Source: Pinibacter soli | GTDB lineage: Bacteria > Bacteroidota > Bacteroidia > Chitinophagales > Chitinophagaceae | Length of the DNA: 64,000 nucleotides | Assembly (NCBI RefSeq): GCF_029961145.1 | Contig: NZ_JASBRG010000006.1 | Coordinates: forward strand, 174,660 to 238,659 | Direction of reading: 5' to 3' | Part shown: one piece after another, positions 44,623-53,641 of the stretch | Position numbering within the stretch: position 1 is the stretch's first letter | How the letters are laid out: every line of letters starts with the position of its first letter | Made by a program: the position numbers and the translations under genes | Notes under the pieces: generated by a model | The model's input: the letters and a program-made list of their open reading frames with translations, nothing else | Databases searched by the model: none | Told to the model about the DNA's origin: nothing

Positions 44623-45423
44623 ATGCAAAATCCGTTAGTTACGATCATAACAGTTGTTTACAATGGCGAGGATTACATTGAACAGGCGATAACCAGTGTA
44701 CTTCAGCAATCATATCCCAATATTGAATATATCGTTGTTGACGGCTTGTCTGCAGACAATACAATGCCTATTGTGAACAGGTACAAGGACCGCATTCAAA
44801 AAATTATTTCGGAAAAGGACCAGGGAATCAGCGATGCCTTTAATAAAGGAATAAGGCACGCGACGGGTGAGATAATAGGTATTTTGAATGCAGATGACTG
44901 GTATGAAAAAGACACTGTTGAAAAAGTTGTAAACGAAATAGGAAAAGCAGACATAGCTTATGGAGACCTGAGGCTTTGGAAAAACAATGCCTTTGACTCT
45001 ATTTTTTGCGGCAATCACAACCTCCTTAAAAGGGAAATGTCAGTGAATCACCCCACTGTATTTATCAGGAAACACTGCTATGAAAAGTTCGGCGTGTTTA
45101 ATCTTTCTTACAAGTATGCAATGGACTATGAGCTGTTGCTCCGATTTATGCTTAAAGGCTGCACCTACAAATATATACCATCAGTCCTGGCAAATATGCG
45201 CTGGGCCGGCGCGAGCGACAAGTATTGGTATGATGCTGTTAAAGAATTGAGAAAGATCAAAGACATTTATTTGTCGGACGAAAAATTACGACACCAGCTG
45301 TTCTTCGTAAAACAGACAATCGCAATTGCAGCAGCAAAACTGTTTCAGAAGTTGGGACTAAATTCGGTCGTGAAATTTTATCGATCAAGATTTTCTCCGA
45401 TCAGGAAAAAATATTCGGATTGA
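44623..45423 (+). CDS. Glycosyltransferase family 2
   Basis: A 266-residue GT-A glycosyltransferase: PLVTIITVVYNGEDYIEQAI at the N-terminus, EYIVVDGLSADNT, then GEIIGILNADDWYEKDT, which holds the metal-binding ADD motif (about residues 86-90), and HPTVFIRKHCYEKFG plus AMDYELLLRF in the second half. This is the typical layout of family 2. The donor and acceptor are unknown. Confidence 0.92.
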   Translation: MQNPLVTIITVVYNGEDYIEQAITSVLQQSYPNIEYIVVDGLSADNTMPIVNRYKDRIQKIISEKDQGISDAFNKGIRHATGEIIGILNADDWYEKDTVEKVVNEIGKADIAYGDLRLWKNNAFDSIFCGNHNLLKREMSVNHPTVFIRKHCYEKFGVFNLSYKYAMDYELLLRFMLKGCTYKYIPSVLANMRWAGASDKYWYDAVKELRKIKDIYLSDEKLRHQLFFVKQTIAIAAAKLFQKLGLNSVVKFYRSRFSPIRKKYSD

Positions 45424-45530
45424 TTTCCTTCGTGCTGCCCGCCAATGCCTCTGCCATTACGTATGAAAAGCGTCAGGTCTTACGGCCGGACGCAGCTTAA
45501 AAGCATTTAATATATTTATATCTTTATAAA

Positions 45531-46838
45531 ATGAGTCTGAACTCCTGGCGTGACAAGCTATTTGTAAACGCATTGTGTTTAATTGCTTTCATAATCCCTT
45601 TTCCATTCTACCTTGGAGCCATATCGGCTTGGATATTGGCGCTGGCTTGGTTGATTCAGGGAAACTTCGCTGCAAAAATTCAACGCCTTTTAAAGCCCGG
45701 ATACCTGGTTTGGATAGTTTACTTTGCGTTGTTTGGGTTGAGCTATTTTTATAGCGATAACAAGAAAGAATCAACCGTCGATATTGTGTCCAAATTAACT
45801 TTTGTAATCTTTCCCATTCTTATAGGAACAGGAGAAATCGATAGAAAGGCACTCGAAAAAATATTTATCAGCTTTATTACCGGCGTTAGTTTGATTGCCC
45901 TTTTCTGTATCATTCATGCGTTTTACCTGTTTAACAAAAATGGCGACGCCAGTCAATTTTTTTATCACACCCTAGTGAGCATGCTTGATGCGAACGCGGT
46001 GTACATGTCGTTCTACACAATTTTTGCTTTGTATTTGTTTGTCAGCTTCAGATTTACATCGGTTTTCACAAAAAAGAGAAAAGCATTTAAATGGTCGGTA
46101 TTCAGCTTATTGCTTGTCTTTTTTATCCTGCTATCCTGCAGGCTTCTCATATTCTTATTCGTTCTGTACCTTGGATTAACTGCTGTTAAATTTTTGTTTA
46201 GAAACCCAAAGAAATACTTGCTTAAAATAAGCATTCTTGCTGTTGTAGTGGGCACATTTTGCAGTATTATTCTGTTTACAAAAAATCCAATTAAGGAAAG
46301 ATACCTGTTAGTTGCAAGGGGTAACATGGATCTGGTATTTCAAAAAGACTTTTCACACAAAGAGTTTGTATTAGATAACTTAAATGCCCGGCCATTAATC
46401 TGGAGGGTTGCCATTGAAAACATTGTAGAGAAAAATCTTTGGTGGAAAGGCTGCGGCAACGGCGATATCAATGATATTCAAAATGAAAAGTACCTGCAAC
46501 TTGGTATTCCAGGATTTAAAAAAGAAGATGGTTTTCAGTCTCCTTTGTACAATATTGCGATCCATAATATGTACTTGCAAACGCTTGAAATGATCGGTAT
46601 TCCCGGACTTATATGTCTTATTCTGATCTTGGCCCTACCATTTTTTTCTATTAGGTACGTTAAAAATAAAGGGATCTTTTACATTTTTCAGTGTACCGGT
46701 ATTTTATTCATGATGCAGGAATCCGTTTTGCAAACACAGGCCGGCATTGTTTACTTCGTATTTTTCTCCATTCTTTTTTGGAACTATTACTATTTGCAAA
46801 AAAATAACAAAGAAACTCCTTTTGATGCAACGGTTTAG
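45531..46838 (+). CDS. O-antigen ligase/polymerase family protein
   Basis: A 435-residue protein with about 11-12 membrane helices and a large periplasmic loop (about 255-345) with GCGNGDINDIQNEKYLQLG and AIHNMYLQTLEMIGIPGL. HNMYLQTLEMIGIPG is the Wzy_C/O-antigen ligase signature, where His takes part in catalysis. It is the second such protein in the cluster; one may polymerise and the other ligate or act on a different lipid-linked unit. Confidence 0.82.
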   Translation: MSLNSWRDKLFVNALCLIAFIIPFPFYLGAISAWILALAWLIQGNFAAKIQRLLKPGYLVWIVYFALFGLSYFYSDNKKESTVDIVSKLTFVIFPILIGTGEIDRKALEKIFISFITGVSLIALFCIIHAFYLFNKNGDASQFFYHTLVSMLDANAVYMSFYTIFALYLFVSFRFTSVFTKKRKAFKWSVFSLLLVFFILLSCRLLIFLFVLYLGLTAVKFLFRNPKKYLLKISILAVVVGTFCSIILFTKNPIKERYLLVARGNMDLVFQKDFSHKEFVLDNLNARPLIWRVAIENIVEKNLWWKGCGNGDINDIQNEKYLQLGIPGFKKEDGFQSPLYNIAIHNMYLQTLEMIGIPGLICLILILALPFFSIRYVKNKGIFYIFQCTGILFMMQESVLQTQAGIVYFVFFSILFWNYYYLQKNNKETPFDATV

Positions 46839-46897
46839 TATTTACTGTTGTCAGCTAGGTGTTAGATATATATCGTTGACACTACCCACTTTGTGGT

Positions 46898-46928
46898 ATT
46901 GTTATTGATATATTATGGGATATATTTG
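46898..46928 (+). promoter_or_regulatory. Bacteroidota-type promoter of the sugar transferase
   Basis: ATTG (46898-46901), a 19-nt spacer and TATATTTG (46921-46928) give an almost ideal Bacteroidota promoter. It lies inside the cluster, so the last gene can be expressed separately. Confidence 0.65.
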
Positions 46929-46976
46929 CGGCGCTTGCCATTATCCTGATTGACCAACAAAACCTTGTCTGATAAC

Positions 46977-47759
46977 ATGAACATTGCACAACAAAAAACT
47001 GGAAAAGTTTTAAGAACGGAGTTGACAACTGTTAATAATATTAGAAGGCAAACGCCCTATGCCCGTATCAAAAAGAAACACCTTATTGCTAAGAGAATTT
47101 TCGACATAGCATTTTCTTTAGTAGTGATTACGTGTTTGTTATCATGGCTGTTGCCCCTCTGTTTTATTTTGATAAAACTAGACTCCAGCGGGCCGGTCTT
47201 CTTTCGACAAAAAAGAGTTGGTTATAAAGGAAGGTTATTCAGCTGCCTGAAATTGCGCACAATGGTAGTAAATAATTTTGCAGATATTAAACAGGCGACA
47301 GATGGCGATGCAAGGATAACCAGAATCGGTCGCATCTTCAGAAATACCAACATAGATGAGTTACCACAGTTTTTTAACGTTTTGTTTGGAGATATGAGCA
47401 TCGTAGGCCCCAGGCCGCATATGACAAAAGACTGCCAGGATTTTTCGAGCGTTGTTGCCAGCTACGACTTGAGACACTCGGTTAGACCAGGCATTACAGG
47501 AATGGCCCAGACAAAAGGGTTTCGCGGACCTACAAACGATATGGAAAGCGTTGTTTTAAGGTATCAGTGGGACATTTTTTACGTGCGCAACATTAGTTTT
47601 TTTCTTGATTTGAAACTGATCAATCTGACCTTTCAGCAAACGTTAAATGCGCTATTGAAACGGAGGAATGAAATCGAAGAGACTGAAAATAAGCTTACAA
47701 TCTCGCCAAAACCGGAAATAGCACGGGTTAGAGAGGTGAGCAAGAAAATGGTGGTTTGA
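46977..47759 (+). CDS. Sugar-phosphate transferase (undecaprenyl-phosphate priming enzyme)
   Basis: A 260-residue enzyme of the bacterial sugar transferase family that starts repeat-unit synthesis by moving a sugar phosphate to undecaprenyl phosphate. It has one membrane (re-entrant) helix (about 45-66, FDIAFSLVVITCLLSWLLPL), then GPVFFRQKRVGYKG, FSCLKLRTM, RFGRIFRNTNIDELPQ (here RIGRIFRNTNIDELPQ) and DMSIVGPRPHMTKD, all family motifs. It is the short form, without the extra N-terminal helices of WbaP. ATG 46977 is chosen over the TTG at 46950. It is the last gene of the cluster and has its own promoter. Confidence 0.92.
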   Translation: MNIAQQKTGKVLRTELTTVNNIRRQTPYARIKKKHLIAKRIFDIAFSLVVITCLLSWLLPLCFILIKLDSSGPVFFRQKRVGYKGRLFSCLKLRTMVVNNFADIKQATDGDARITRIGRIFRNTNIDELPQFFNVLFGDMSIVGPRPHMTKDCQDFSSVVASYDLRHSVRPGITGMAQTKGFRGPTNDMESVVLRYQWDIFYVRNISFFLDLKLINLTFQQTLNALLKRRNEIEETENKLTISPKPEIARVREVSKKMVV

Positions 47760-47789
47760 TTTTCTACATAAGATTTTAACTTTTTTAGT

Positions 47790-47866
47790 AAAGTCCGCTT
47801 TTAAAGGGTAGTGCGCAAAAAATAAACGACTATTTTTGCACACTCGTTTGAAAGCGGGCTTTTTTT
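47790..47866 (+). terminator. Terminator-like hairpin holding the lysS promoter
   Basis: Outer stem 47790-47801 pairs with 47851-47862 (AAAGTCCGCTTT/AAAGCGGGCTTT, one G-U pair), and the T run continues straight into the lysS ATG (47867). An inner hairpin pairs 47811-47821 with 47833-47843. The loop contains TATTTTTG (47831-47838), a -7 box for lysS. Only readthrough from the sugar transferase would fold the full stem. Confidence 0.65.
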
Positions 47867-49387
47867 ATGAATACACATTTGTCAGAACAGGAAATCATTC
47901 GCAGGGAGAAATTGGCAAAACTGCAAGCCGCGGGCATCGACCCGTATCCGGCGCCGTTATATCCGGTTAGTCATTTTTCAACGGATATAAAAAACGATTT
48001 TACTGAACAGAATAAGGAAAAGTACAGCTCAGTGTGCGTTGCCGGGAGGATCATGAGTATTAACGACAAAGGCAAGGTTTTCTTTATTAAGATACAAGAC
48101 AGCAAAGGAATCATTCAATTATATGTAAAGCGTGATGAGATCTGCCCGGGTGAGGATAAATCTTTCTTTGATAACGTGGTAAAACATGGCCTGGACCTTG
48201 GTGATATTATTGGTTCCACCGGTTATGTATTCATTACCAAAACCGGCGAAACATCCATCCACGCCCAAACAATCACCTTACTTACAAAATCACTTAAACC
48301 GCTTCCGGTGGTAAAACGTGATGAAGAAGGTAATGTGTTTGACGAAGTAACGGATCCTGAATTCCGCTATCGTCAGCGTTATGCAGATTTGATTGTTAAT
48401 CCTTTGGTGAAAGATACGTTCGTTAAAAGAACGGTATTGATGAACACGATCCGCGAATTCCTTAACGGACAAGGGGCACTTGAAGTGGACACGCCTGTGC
48501 TGCAAAGCATTCCGGGTGGTGCTGCGGCAAAGCCGTTCATCACTCACCACAATGCGCTGGACATGCCTTTGTACCTGCGTATTGCAAATGAGCTTTACCT
48601 GAAAAGGCTGATCGTTGGGGGCTTTGACTGGGTATATGAGTTCAGCCGCAACTTCCGCAACGAGGGTATGGACAGAACGCACAACCCTGAGTTTACAGTA
48701 CTTGAATGGTACACCGCATACAAAGATTATTTCTGGATGATGGAAATAACAGAACAGCTTTTTGAAAAAATTGCCCTCGCATTACATGGTACAACAGAAG
48801 TACAAGTAGGTGATAAAATAATCAGTTTCAAGGCGCCGTTCAAACGCATTTCTATCTATGATGCTATAAAAGAACATACTAGTATTGACGTAAGCGCAAT
48901 GGACGAAGAAGGTTTGCGTGGTGCTTGCAAGCAACTTGGTTTGCACGCCGATCCAAAATTTGGTAAAGGCAAACTGATTGATGAGATCTTCGGTGAAAAA
49001 TGTGAGGACAATTATATACAGCCAACATTTATTATCGACTACCCGGTTGAGATGAGTCCGCTTACCAAAAAACATCGCAGCAAAGCCGGACTGGTAGAGC
49101 GTTTTGAGTTAATGATCAATGGAAAAGAACTGGCAAACGCGTACAGTGAGTTAAATGACCCTATCGATCAGCGTGAACGTTTTGAAGATCAGGTGAAATT
49201 GATGGAGCGCGGCGATGATGAAGCAATGTATATCGACTACGATTTCTTGAGAGCACTTGAATACGGTATGCCGCCTACAAGTGGTATCGGTATTGGTATT
49301 GACAGACTTGTAATGTTGATGACCAACCAGCCCTCAATTCAGGATGTATTGTTCTTCCCTCAGATGAGGCAGGAGAAAAGTGAGTAA
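47867..49387 (+). CDS. lysS: Lysyl-tRNA synthetase, class II
   Basis: A 506-residue enzyme that charges tRNA-Lys. The N-terminal OB-fold anticodon domain (about 55-150, CVAGRIMSINDKGKVFFIKI as VCVAGRIMSINDKG) is followed by the class II core: motif 2 is FRNEGMDRTHNPEFTVLEWY and motif 3 is GIGIGIDRLVMLMT. It is an ordinary housekeeping gene, about 107 nt after the exopolysaccharide cluster. Its own promoter seems to be buried in the preceding terminator-like hairpin. Confidence 0.97.
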   Translation: MNTHLSEQEIIRREKLAKLQAAGIDPYPAPLYPVSHFSTDIKNDFTEQNKEKYSSVCVAGRIMSINDKGKVFFIKIQDSKGIIQLYVKRDEICPGEDKSFFDNVVKHGLDLGDIIGSTGYVFITKTGETSIHAQTITLLTKSLKPLPVVKRDEEGNVFDEVTDPEFRYRQRYADLIVNPLVKDTFVKRTVLMNTIREFLNGQGALEVDTPVLQSIPGGAAAKPFITHHNALDMPLYLRIANELYLKRLIVGGFDWVYEFSRNFRNEGMDRTHNPEFTVLEWYTAYKDYFWMMEITEQLFEKIALALHGTTEVQVGDKIISFKAPFKRISIYDAIKEHTSIDVSAMDEEGLRGACKQLGLHADPKFGKGKLIDEIFGEKCEDNYIQPTFIIDYPVEMSPLTKKHRSKAGLVERFELMINGKELANAYSELNDPIDQRERFEDQVKLMERGDDEAMYIDYDFLRALEYGMPPTSGIGIGIDRLVMLMTNQPSIQDVLFFPQMRQEKSE

Positions 49388-49404
49388 ATAGTTCATTTGT
49401 TTAT

Positions 49405-49458
49405 AGTTGTTAGTTGCTAGACTTTAAGTTCGAACATATTGTCTAACAGCTAACAACT
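49405..49458. repeat. AGTTGTTAG-word palindrome (terminator-like)
   Basis: Arms 49405-49422 and 49441-49458 pair with two mismatches (AGTTGTTAGTTGCTAGAC/GTCTAACAGCTAACAACT). TTTTTTATTTAC follows, so it can end lysS transcription. It lies 17 nt after the lysS stop. The same words occur at 54694-54731. Confidence 0.75.
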
Positions 49459-49470
49459 TTTTTATTTACG

Positions 49471-49589
49471 CTCTCCGAAGCTTCAGGCTCTGCAAGGCTT
49501 GTAGCCTTGCAGCATTATTTTATCGCCTTTGGCGATAGTAAAGTTGCCAGAGGCAGCAGAATAAAACTCCGAAGCTAAAAGCTTCGGAG
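49471..49589. repeat. Cassette of four short hairpins
   Basis: CTCCGAAGCTT (49473-49483) can pair with AAGCTTCGGAG (49579-49589), and between them lie GCAAGGCT/AGCCTTGC (about 49492-49509), TATCGCC/GGCGATA (49521-49537), TTGCCAGAGGCAG (about 49544-49555) and CTCCGAAGCT/AGCTTCGGAG (49567-49589). The last and first share the same word, so two folds compete. It fills the gap to the convergent amidohydrolase stop (35 nt away). Confidence 0.75.
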
Positions 49590-49624
49590 AACAGAGCAAT
49601 GCGGCTCATCGCCTAACGACTTTT

Positions 49625-50785
49625 CTAAACAATTCTTCTACTCTCAAAGTCTCTCGAAATCACTACCACTCCCGGCGTTTTTCCTTTTTCAAGACTGCCC
49701 ATTTTACCCGCCAATTGTAGTGCTTCTGCACCATTCAAATTCCCCATTTGCAAAAGAGTGGTCAATGGAATATTGGGGAAAGCCTCATGCAGGGTTTTTA
49801 TTTCTTTAGCAATATTGAGTTGCCAGTTGCTGCTGTAGCTGTCGGTTCCCAAAACCATGCGGCAATTATGCTTGATGAACATATCCAATTGTGGCAACCT
49901 GTTTTCAATGTATTTGTTTGCATTCGGGCAAAAACAATACACCAGTTGCAAACCATTTTGTGCAGCATGATTGTTGGCGAATACAATGTCTTCTTCCTGC
50001 ATGTAAGTGTTGTGTACAAGAAAAATAGTTTGTCCGTTATTGAAGTGTGGCAAATAAGATTGAATAGTGGATTTGCCGGTTACAGGAAACGGCGATTTCT
50101 CAACGCCAAAGTTTTTATACAATTTGAGAAAATCTCCCTCACCGGTTTTGTATAAAACATCCTCTGCAATGCTTTCCTGGTTGTGTATGGAAATGATCTG
50201 ATCTTTCGTAGCAGCATTGATCATGTCAAACGTTTTAGGGCTAATGCTGTATGGTGAATGTGGCGCCAGTGAACTTTTGCCGATTAGCTCTTGCTGAAAT
50301 GTTTGCAAAATATTTTTGTAGTTGGCCATGTTTTCTTCTGCACGTGCATCCGAAAAGCTGAGCACCTCTATAAAATTTTGCCAGTAAATATTGCTTCGTT
50401 GTTTCGTTGCGATCGCATCTGTGGTATTGCCAATATCGCCAACGGCAACAGTCCCATTGTTATACATTTCCTGTTCTGCTCTTGTAATCGCGTCTGCAAT
50501 CATTTCTTTTTCAAAACCACGTTTTTGTATAACCGAAATTAAAAAATCAACAAGCCCTGTGTGTGGAGGAATCACATCTTTCAAATGGCTGAGCTCCAAG
50601 TGACAGTGACAGTTCACAAATCCCGGCGCCAAAGTGCCCTCAAAAACCTGGATATCGTCGCCCGCTTCGCCGACGGGAACAATGTCCTGCACCTCGCCTT
50701 TTTCACTGATTATCAATGCATGATCGCCTGCTAGCATTTCTTTTCCTGTAAATAAAAAATCACCTTTGAATTTTTGATAACGCAT
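49625..50785 (-). CDS. Amidohydrolase-family deaminase-like enzyme
   Basis: A 386-residue enzyme of the metal-dependent amidohydrolase superfamily (cytosine deaminase/ATZ-TRZ-like). GFVNCHCHLELSH carries the HxH pair (about residues 59-61), SIHNQES and FLVHNTYM carry further ligands, and VLGTDSYSSNW carries the Asp. The best guess is a nucleoside-type deaminase such as aminodeoxyfutalosine deaminase of the alternative menaquinone pathway, but no other mqn gene is in the window, so this is not firm. It is a single gene. Confidence 0.75.
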   Translation of the reverse strand: MRYQKFKGDFLFTGKEMLAGDHALIISEKGEVQDIVPVGEAGDDIQVFEGTLAPGFVNCHCHLELSHLKDVIPPHTGLVDFLISVIQKRGFEKEMIADAITRAEQEMYNNGTVAVGDIGNTTDAIATKQRSNIYWQNFIEVLSFSDARAEENMANYKNILQTFQQELIGKSSLAPHSPYSISPKTFDMINAATKDQIISIHNQESIAEDVLYKTGEGDFLKLYKNFGVEKSPFPVTGKSTIQSYLPHFNNGQTIFLVHNTYMQEEDIVFANNHAAQNGLQLVYCFCPNANKYIENRLPQLDMFIKHNCRMVLGTDSYSSNWQLNIAKEIKTLHEAFPNIPLTTLLQMGNLNGAEALQLAGKMGSLEKGKTPGVVVISRDFESRRIV

Positions 50786-50900
50786 GCTTTAATTGAATTA
50801 ATTTTGCAAACCTTTAAAAAAGGCTGAACGGTTGAAGTTGGCTGGGCAAAGCTATGATGCGGACAGCATTACTTCTGCGGTTTCAAAATAATATTACAAT

Positions 50901-51968
50901 ATGTTAGACAGATTAGAAGCCATTAAAGCAAAATTTACGGACCTGGGTGTTGCGCTTACAAACCCTCAGATTGTGAGTGACAACAAGAAGTTCAGCGCTA
51001 TGAGTAAAGAATACCGTAGCCTGGAGAAAATTGTAATGGCTTATGATGCGTACAAAAGATTACTCGACGATATCGATTTTAATCGCGAAGCTTTGATGGG
51101 CGATGATGATGAACTAAGGGATCTTGCGAAACTTGAAACCGCTGATCTTGAAGGGCGAAAAGAGAAAATGGAGGCAGAGATACGTCAATTGCTTATACCT
51201 AAAGATCCGCAGGATGAGAAGAATGCCATTCTTGAAATTCGTGCGGGAACCGGCGGCGATGAGGCTAGTTTATTTGCAGGTAACCTGTTGGACATGTACC
51301 TGCGTTATTGTGCCAAAAAAGGCTGGAAAACAGCCATTTTGAGCGAAAGTGAAGGTACTGTAGGAGGCTATAAAGAGGTGAACGTGGAAGTTGTGGGTGA
51401 TGATGTTTACGGAACGCTGAAATTTGAAAGTGGGGTGCACCGCGTACAGCGTGTACCTGCTACGGAAGCTAGCGGACGTGTACACACCAGTGCTGCAACA
51501 GTAGCGGTAATGCCGGAAGCAGAAGAAGTGGATTTCGAATTGAGAGAAAGTGATGTGAAAATGGAAACTGCGCGAAGCGGTGGTGCGGGTGGACAGAACG
51601 TTAACAAGGTGGAAACCAAAGTAATGTTGACCCACTTACCAACCGGAACCGTGGTGATTTGCCAAACAGAGCGTTCCCAGTTGGGTAACAGGGAAAAGGC
51701 GATGAATATGTTGCGTACTCGTTTGTATGAAGAACAAGTGCGTAAACAGGAAGAAGAGATTTCCCGTCACCGTAAAAGCTTGGTGAGTACAGGCGATAGA
51801 AGTGCCAAGATCAGAACTTACAATTATCCTCAGGGTCGCGTAACCGATCACAGGATTGGATTAACCGTATATAATCTTGATGCTGTAATGAACGGAGATG
51901 TAGACGAATTCATTGATGCGCTGCAATTTGCGGAGAATGCCGAAAAGATGACATCTCAACAACAGTAA
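50901..51968 (+). CDS. prfA: Peptide chain release factor 1
   Basis: A 355-residue factor that recognises UAA and UAG stop codons. The GGQ motif is in [17 protein letters not shown], with [20 protein letters not shown] before it and the [12 protein letters not shown]-like end [12 protein letters not shown]. The length is normal for RF1. Its methyltransferase prmC is not next to it. It is followed by a long gap. Confidence 0.96.
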   Translation: MLDRLEAIKAKFTDLGVALTNPQIVSDNKKFSAMSKEYRSLEKIVMAYDAYKRLLDDIDFNREALMGDDDELRDLAKLETADLEGRKEKMEAEIRQLLIPKDPQDEKNAILEIRAGTGGDEASLFAGNLLDMYLRYCAKKGWKTAILSESEGTVGGYKEVNVEVVGDDVYGTLKFESGVHRVQRVPATEASGRVHTSAATVAVMPEAEEVDFELRESDVKMETARSGGAGGQNVNKVETKVMLTHLPTGTVVICQTERSQLGNREKAMNMLRTRLYEEQVRKQEEEISRHRKSLVSTGDRSAKIRTYNYPQGRVTDHRIGLTVYNLDAVMNGDVDEFIDALQFAENAEKMTSQQQ

Positions 51969-52381
51969 ACGGGTAACAACTTCTACAAAATCCGAATGTG
52001 CCGGGTTAAGTATAAATACGTGAAAAACGACCGTTAAAGGCCGCATTTTTACCGTAACCTGCTTAAAATCAGTATTTGTAGTGTTAAAATTTTGAAAAGC
52101 TGACGAAAAGCACTTGCAAGTTACAATGTTATTGCGTTGCTTTGTGATGTGAAAATGATGTTGAAAAGTGAGACGAGAAGTCTAAAAGCTCTTTAAGGAT
52201 ACTTTAACAAAAGAAATCGAACCGAAGGCATCAGTTTTGCATCTTACATATGGAGTTCGATTTATAAAACAGTCTTTCTATTGACTTACACAAAAGCAGT
52301 CAATTTTCTCATAAGCAGTTAGTTTTGGTTACGGCCCTTGTTTCTACAAGGGCCTTTTTATTTCAAGACAATATGTCTTTA
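51969..52381. other. 413-nt gap with a strong terminator, possible noncoding RNA
   Basis: No open frame of useful size is present. The gap ends in a strong terminator at 52333-52360: GGCCCTTGT/ACAAGGGCC with a 4-nt loop, then TTTTTATTTC. It lies 360 nt after the prfA stop, which is far for a prfA terminator, so it might end an independent small RNA starting about 52100-52250. No firm promoter was found. Confidence 0.35.
52333..52360 (+). terminator. Intrinsic terminator
   Basis: A 9-bp GC-rich stem (52333-52341 with 52346-52354), TTCT loop, followed by TTTTTA. Read on the plus strand. Confidence 0.85.
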
Positions 52382-52822
52382 TTAAATGCTGCGTGATTTT
52401 GAAAAATAAATGAAAGAAAATAAAAAACCCGCTGCAGCTCCACAGGCATCTGCCATAATATCATATAAATCAAAGCTTCTATTAGGTATGTAATATTTCT
52501 GGACGAATTCCAACAAAATGCCATTTGCCGTAGAAAACAAAAATAATATCAGCAGAAATTTTGTGAGCTGATTAGAGAAGAAACGGTTCCGGTTGAGGAA
52601 CAAGGCCCACGTAACTACAAGTCCTCCAAATAATATTACATGTACAATCTTGTCAATGTGTATAGCGTCCAGCCAGCTGCTTTGTGGAATGGCAGAGCCG
52701 GGCAGGCACAATAAAACCTGGATCATCAAAGTCCAGAATACGGGTACGACAGGTGTTTTAAAAAGAAATTTTAGCACAGGAAAAAAATAAATAGTGTGAG
52801 CATTAAATGGTTCCCATAACAT
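52382..52822 (-). CDS. VanZ-family membrane protein
   Basis: A 146-residue protein with four membrane helices. IDKIVHVILFGGLVVTW, ILLEFVQKYYIPNRSFDLYD and the closing MADACGAAAGFLF are the VanZ pattern. Its ATG (52822) overlaps the end of the anti-sigma gene by 20 nt, so it is the last gene of the sigma/anti-sigma operon. VanZ genes often lie beside gcvH in Bacteroidota; here the sigma pair is between them. The function is uncertain. Confidence 0.85.
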   Translation of the reverse strand: MLWEPFNAHTIYFFPVLKFLFKTPVVPVFWTLMIQVLLCLPGSAIPQSSWLDAIHIDKIVHVILFGGLVVTWALFLNRNRFFSNQLTKFLLILFLFSTANGILLEFVQKYYIPNRSFDLYDIMADACGAAAGFLFSFIYFSKSRSI

Positions 52823-53639
52823 ACATGGCGTTCATGTCGGGAGTTGGGCTTCCTCCTTTTTTCTCCAAAGTAACTGCGAATGCCGTAGCCGAAGGGATAT
52901 TTTTCATTTTTACAACCATATTGTCTTTATCCATATCGAGCATTCCTGCATCTACAGGTTTGCCATCTACCATTGCCCACAGTTGGTATTGCATCCCAGT
53001 CGCTGGCTTCGGTAAATTATTCACCATTAAATACACATCTTTTGTTTGCATGTCCCAGTAAACGGTACACATGCTGGAAGAGTTTGCAGAAACGCCAGGA
53101 AGCTTAACAGCCTTCATTCTTGGGTTTCTGATGTGCTCAAAATTAGCAGCATAATCCTGCAATTTTGCCTGCATCGATTGGTTGTTATTTACCAATTGAG
53201 AATGCTGAACGGACAGATCGTTAAATGCTTTAACCAATTTCCCGTTTTCCCTGTAGAAGTAAAAATTCAACAAAGTGCTTGCACCCAGTAAAATAATAGC
53301 AGCGGCTGCGGCAGAGCGGAGTGAGAATAATTTTCTTATAATAAGCGGTTGATCCTCGTCTGCATAATCGTTTTCTGTAGTCGTATAGCTTGTAGTGACT
53401 TCATTAGAAGCTTGCTGGCCGCCAATGGCGCTGCGTATTTTGTCCTTTAGGTAGGCCGGCGGTGTAACCGCATTAGATACGGCCTGATGTTCCAGAGAAA
53501 GCTCAAGTGCTTCCCTGGCCTCTACCACTTCAGGATACGTGGCACATACGCTTTCAAACTCAAGTCTCTCTTCCTCCGAAGCAAGCCCGAGCACATAGCT
53601 CTCAATAATACCACTTTGTATGTATTCCTGTATGTTCAT
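52803..53639 (-). CDS. Anti-sigma factor, RskA/anti-sigma-K type
   Basis: A 278-residue membrane protein. Residues 1-80 are cytoplasmic, with the anti-sigma start IQEYIQSGIIESYVLGL. A membrane helix (LRSAAAAAIILLGASTLLNF, about 107-126) precedes a short coiled coil and a periplasmic anti-sigma-K domain (VYWDMQTKDVYLMVNNLPKP, then GMQYQLWAMVDGKP). It should hold the ECF sigma factor, encoded 2 nt upstream, until an envelope signal releases it. VanZ follows. Confidence 0.9.
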   Translation of the reverse strand: MNIQEYIQSGIIESYVLGLASEEERLEFESVCATYPEVVEAREALELSLEHQAVSNAVTPPAYLKDKIRSAIGGQQASNEVTTSYTTTENDYADEDQPLIIRKLFSLRSAAAAAIILLGASTLLNFYFYRENGKLVKAFNDLSVQHSQLVNNNQSMQAKLQDYAANFEHIRNPRMKAVKLPGVSANSSSMCTVYWDMQTKDVYLMVNNLPKPATGMQYQLWAMVDGKPVDAGMLDMDKDNMVVKMKNIPSATAFAVTLEKKGGSPTPDMNAMYVMGTI

Positions 53640-53641
53640 TT

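Noticed and set aside
47790-47866. T-box or other tRNA-sensing leader before lysS
   Set aside because: No T-box consensus or specifier loop is seen, and such leaders are typical of Firmicutes; the hairpin fits a terminator better.
49471-49589. CRISPR array
   Set aside because: The repeats are hairpin words of different sequence with no uniform spacers, and no cas genes are near.
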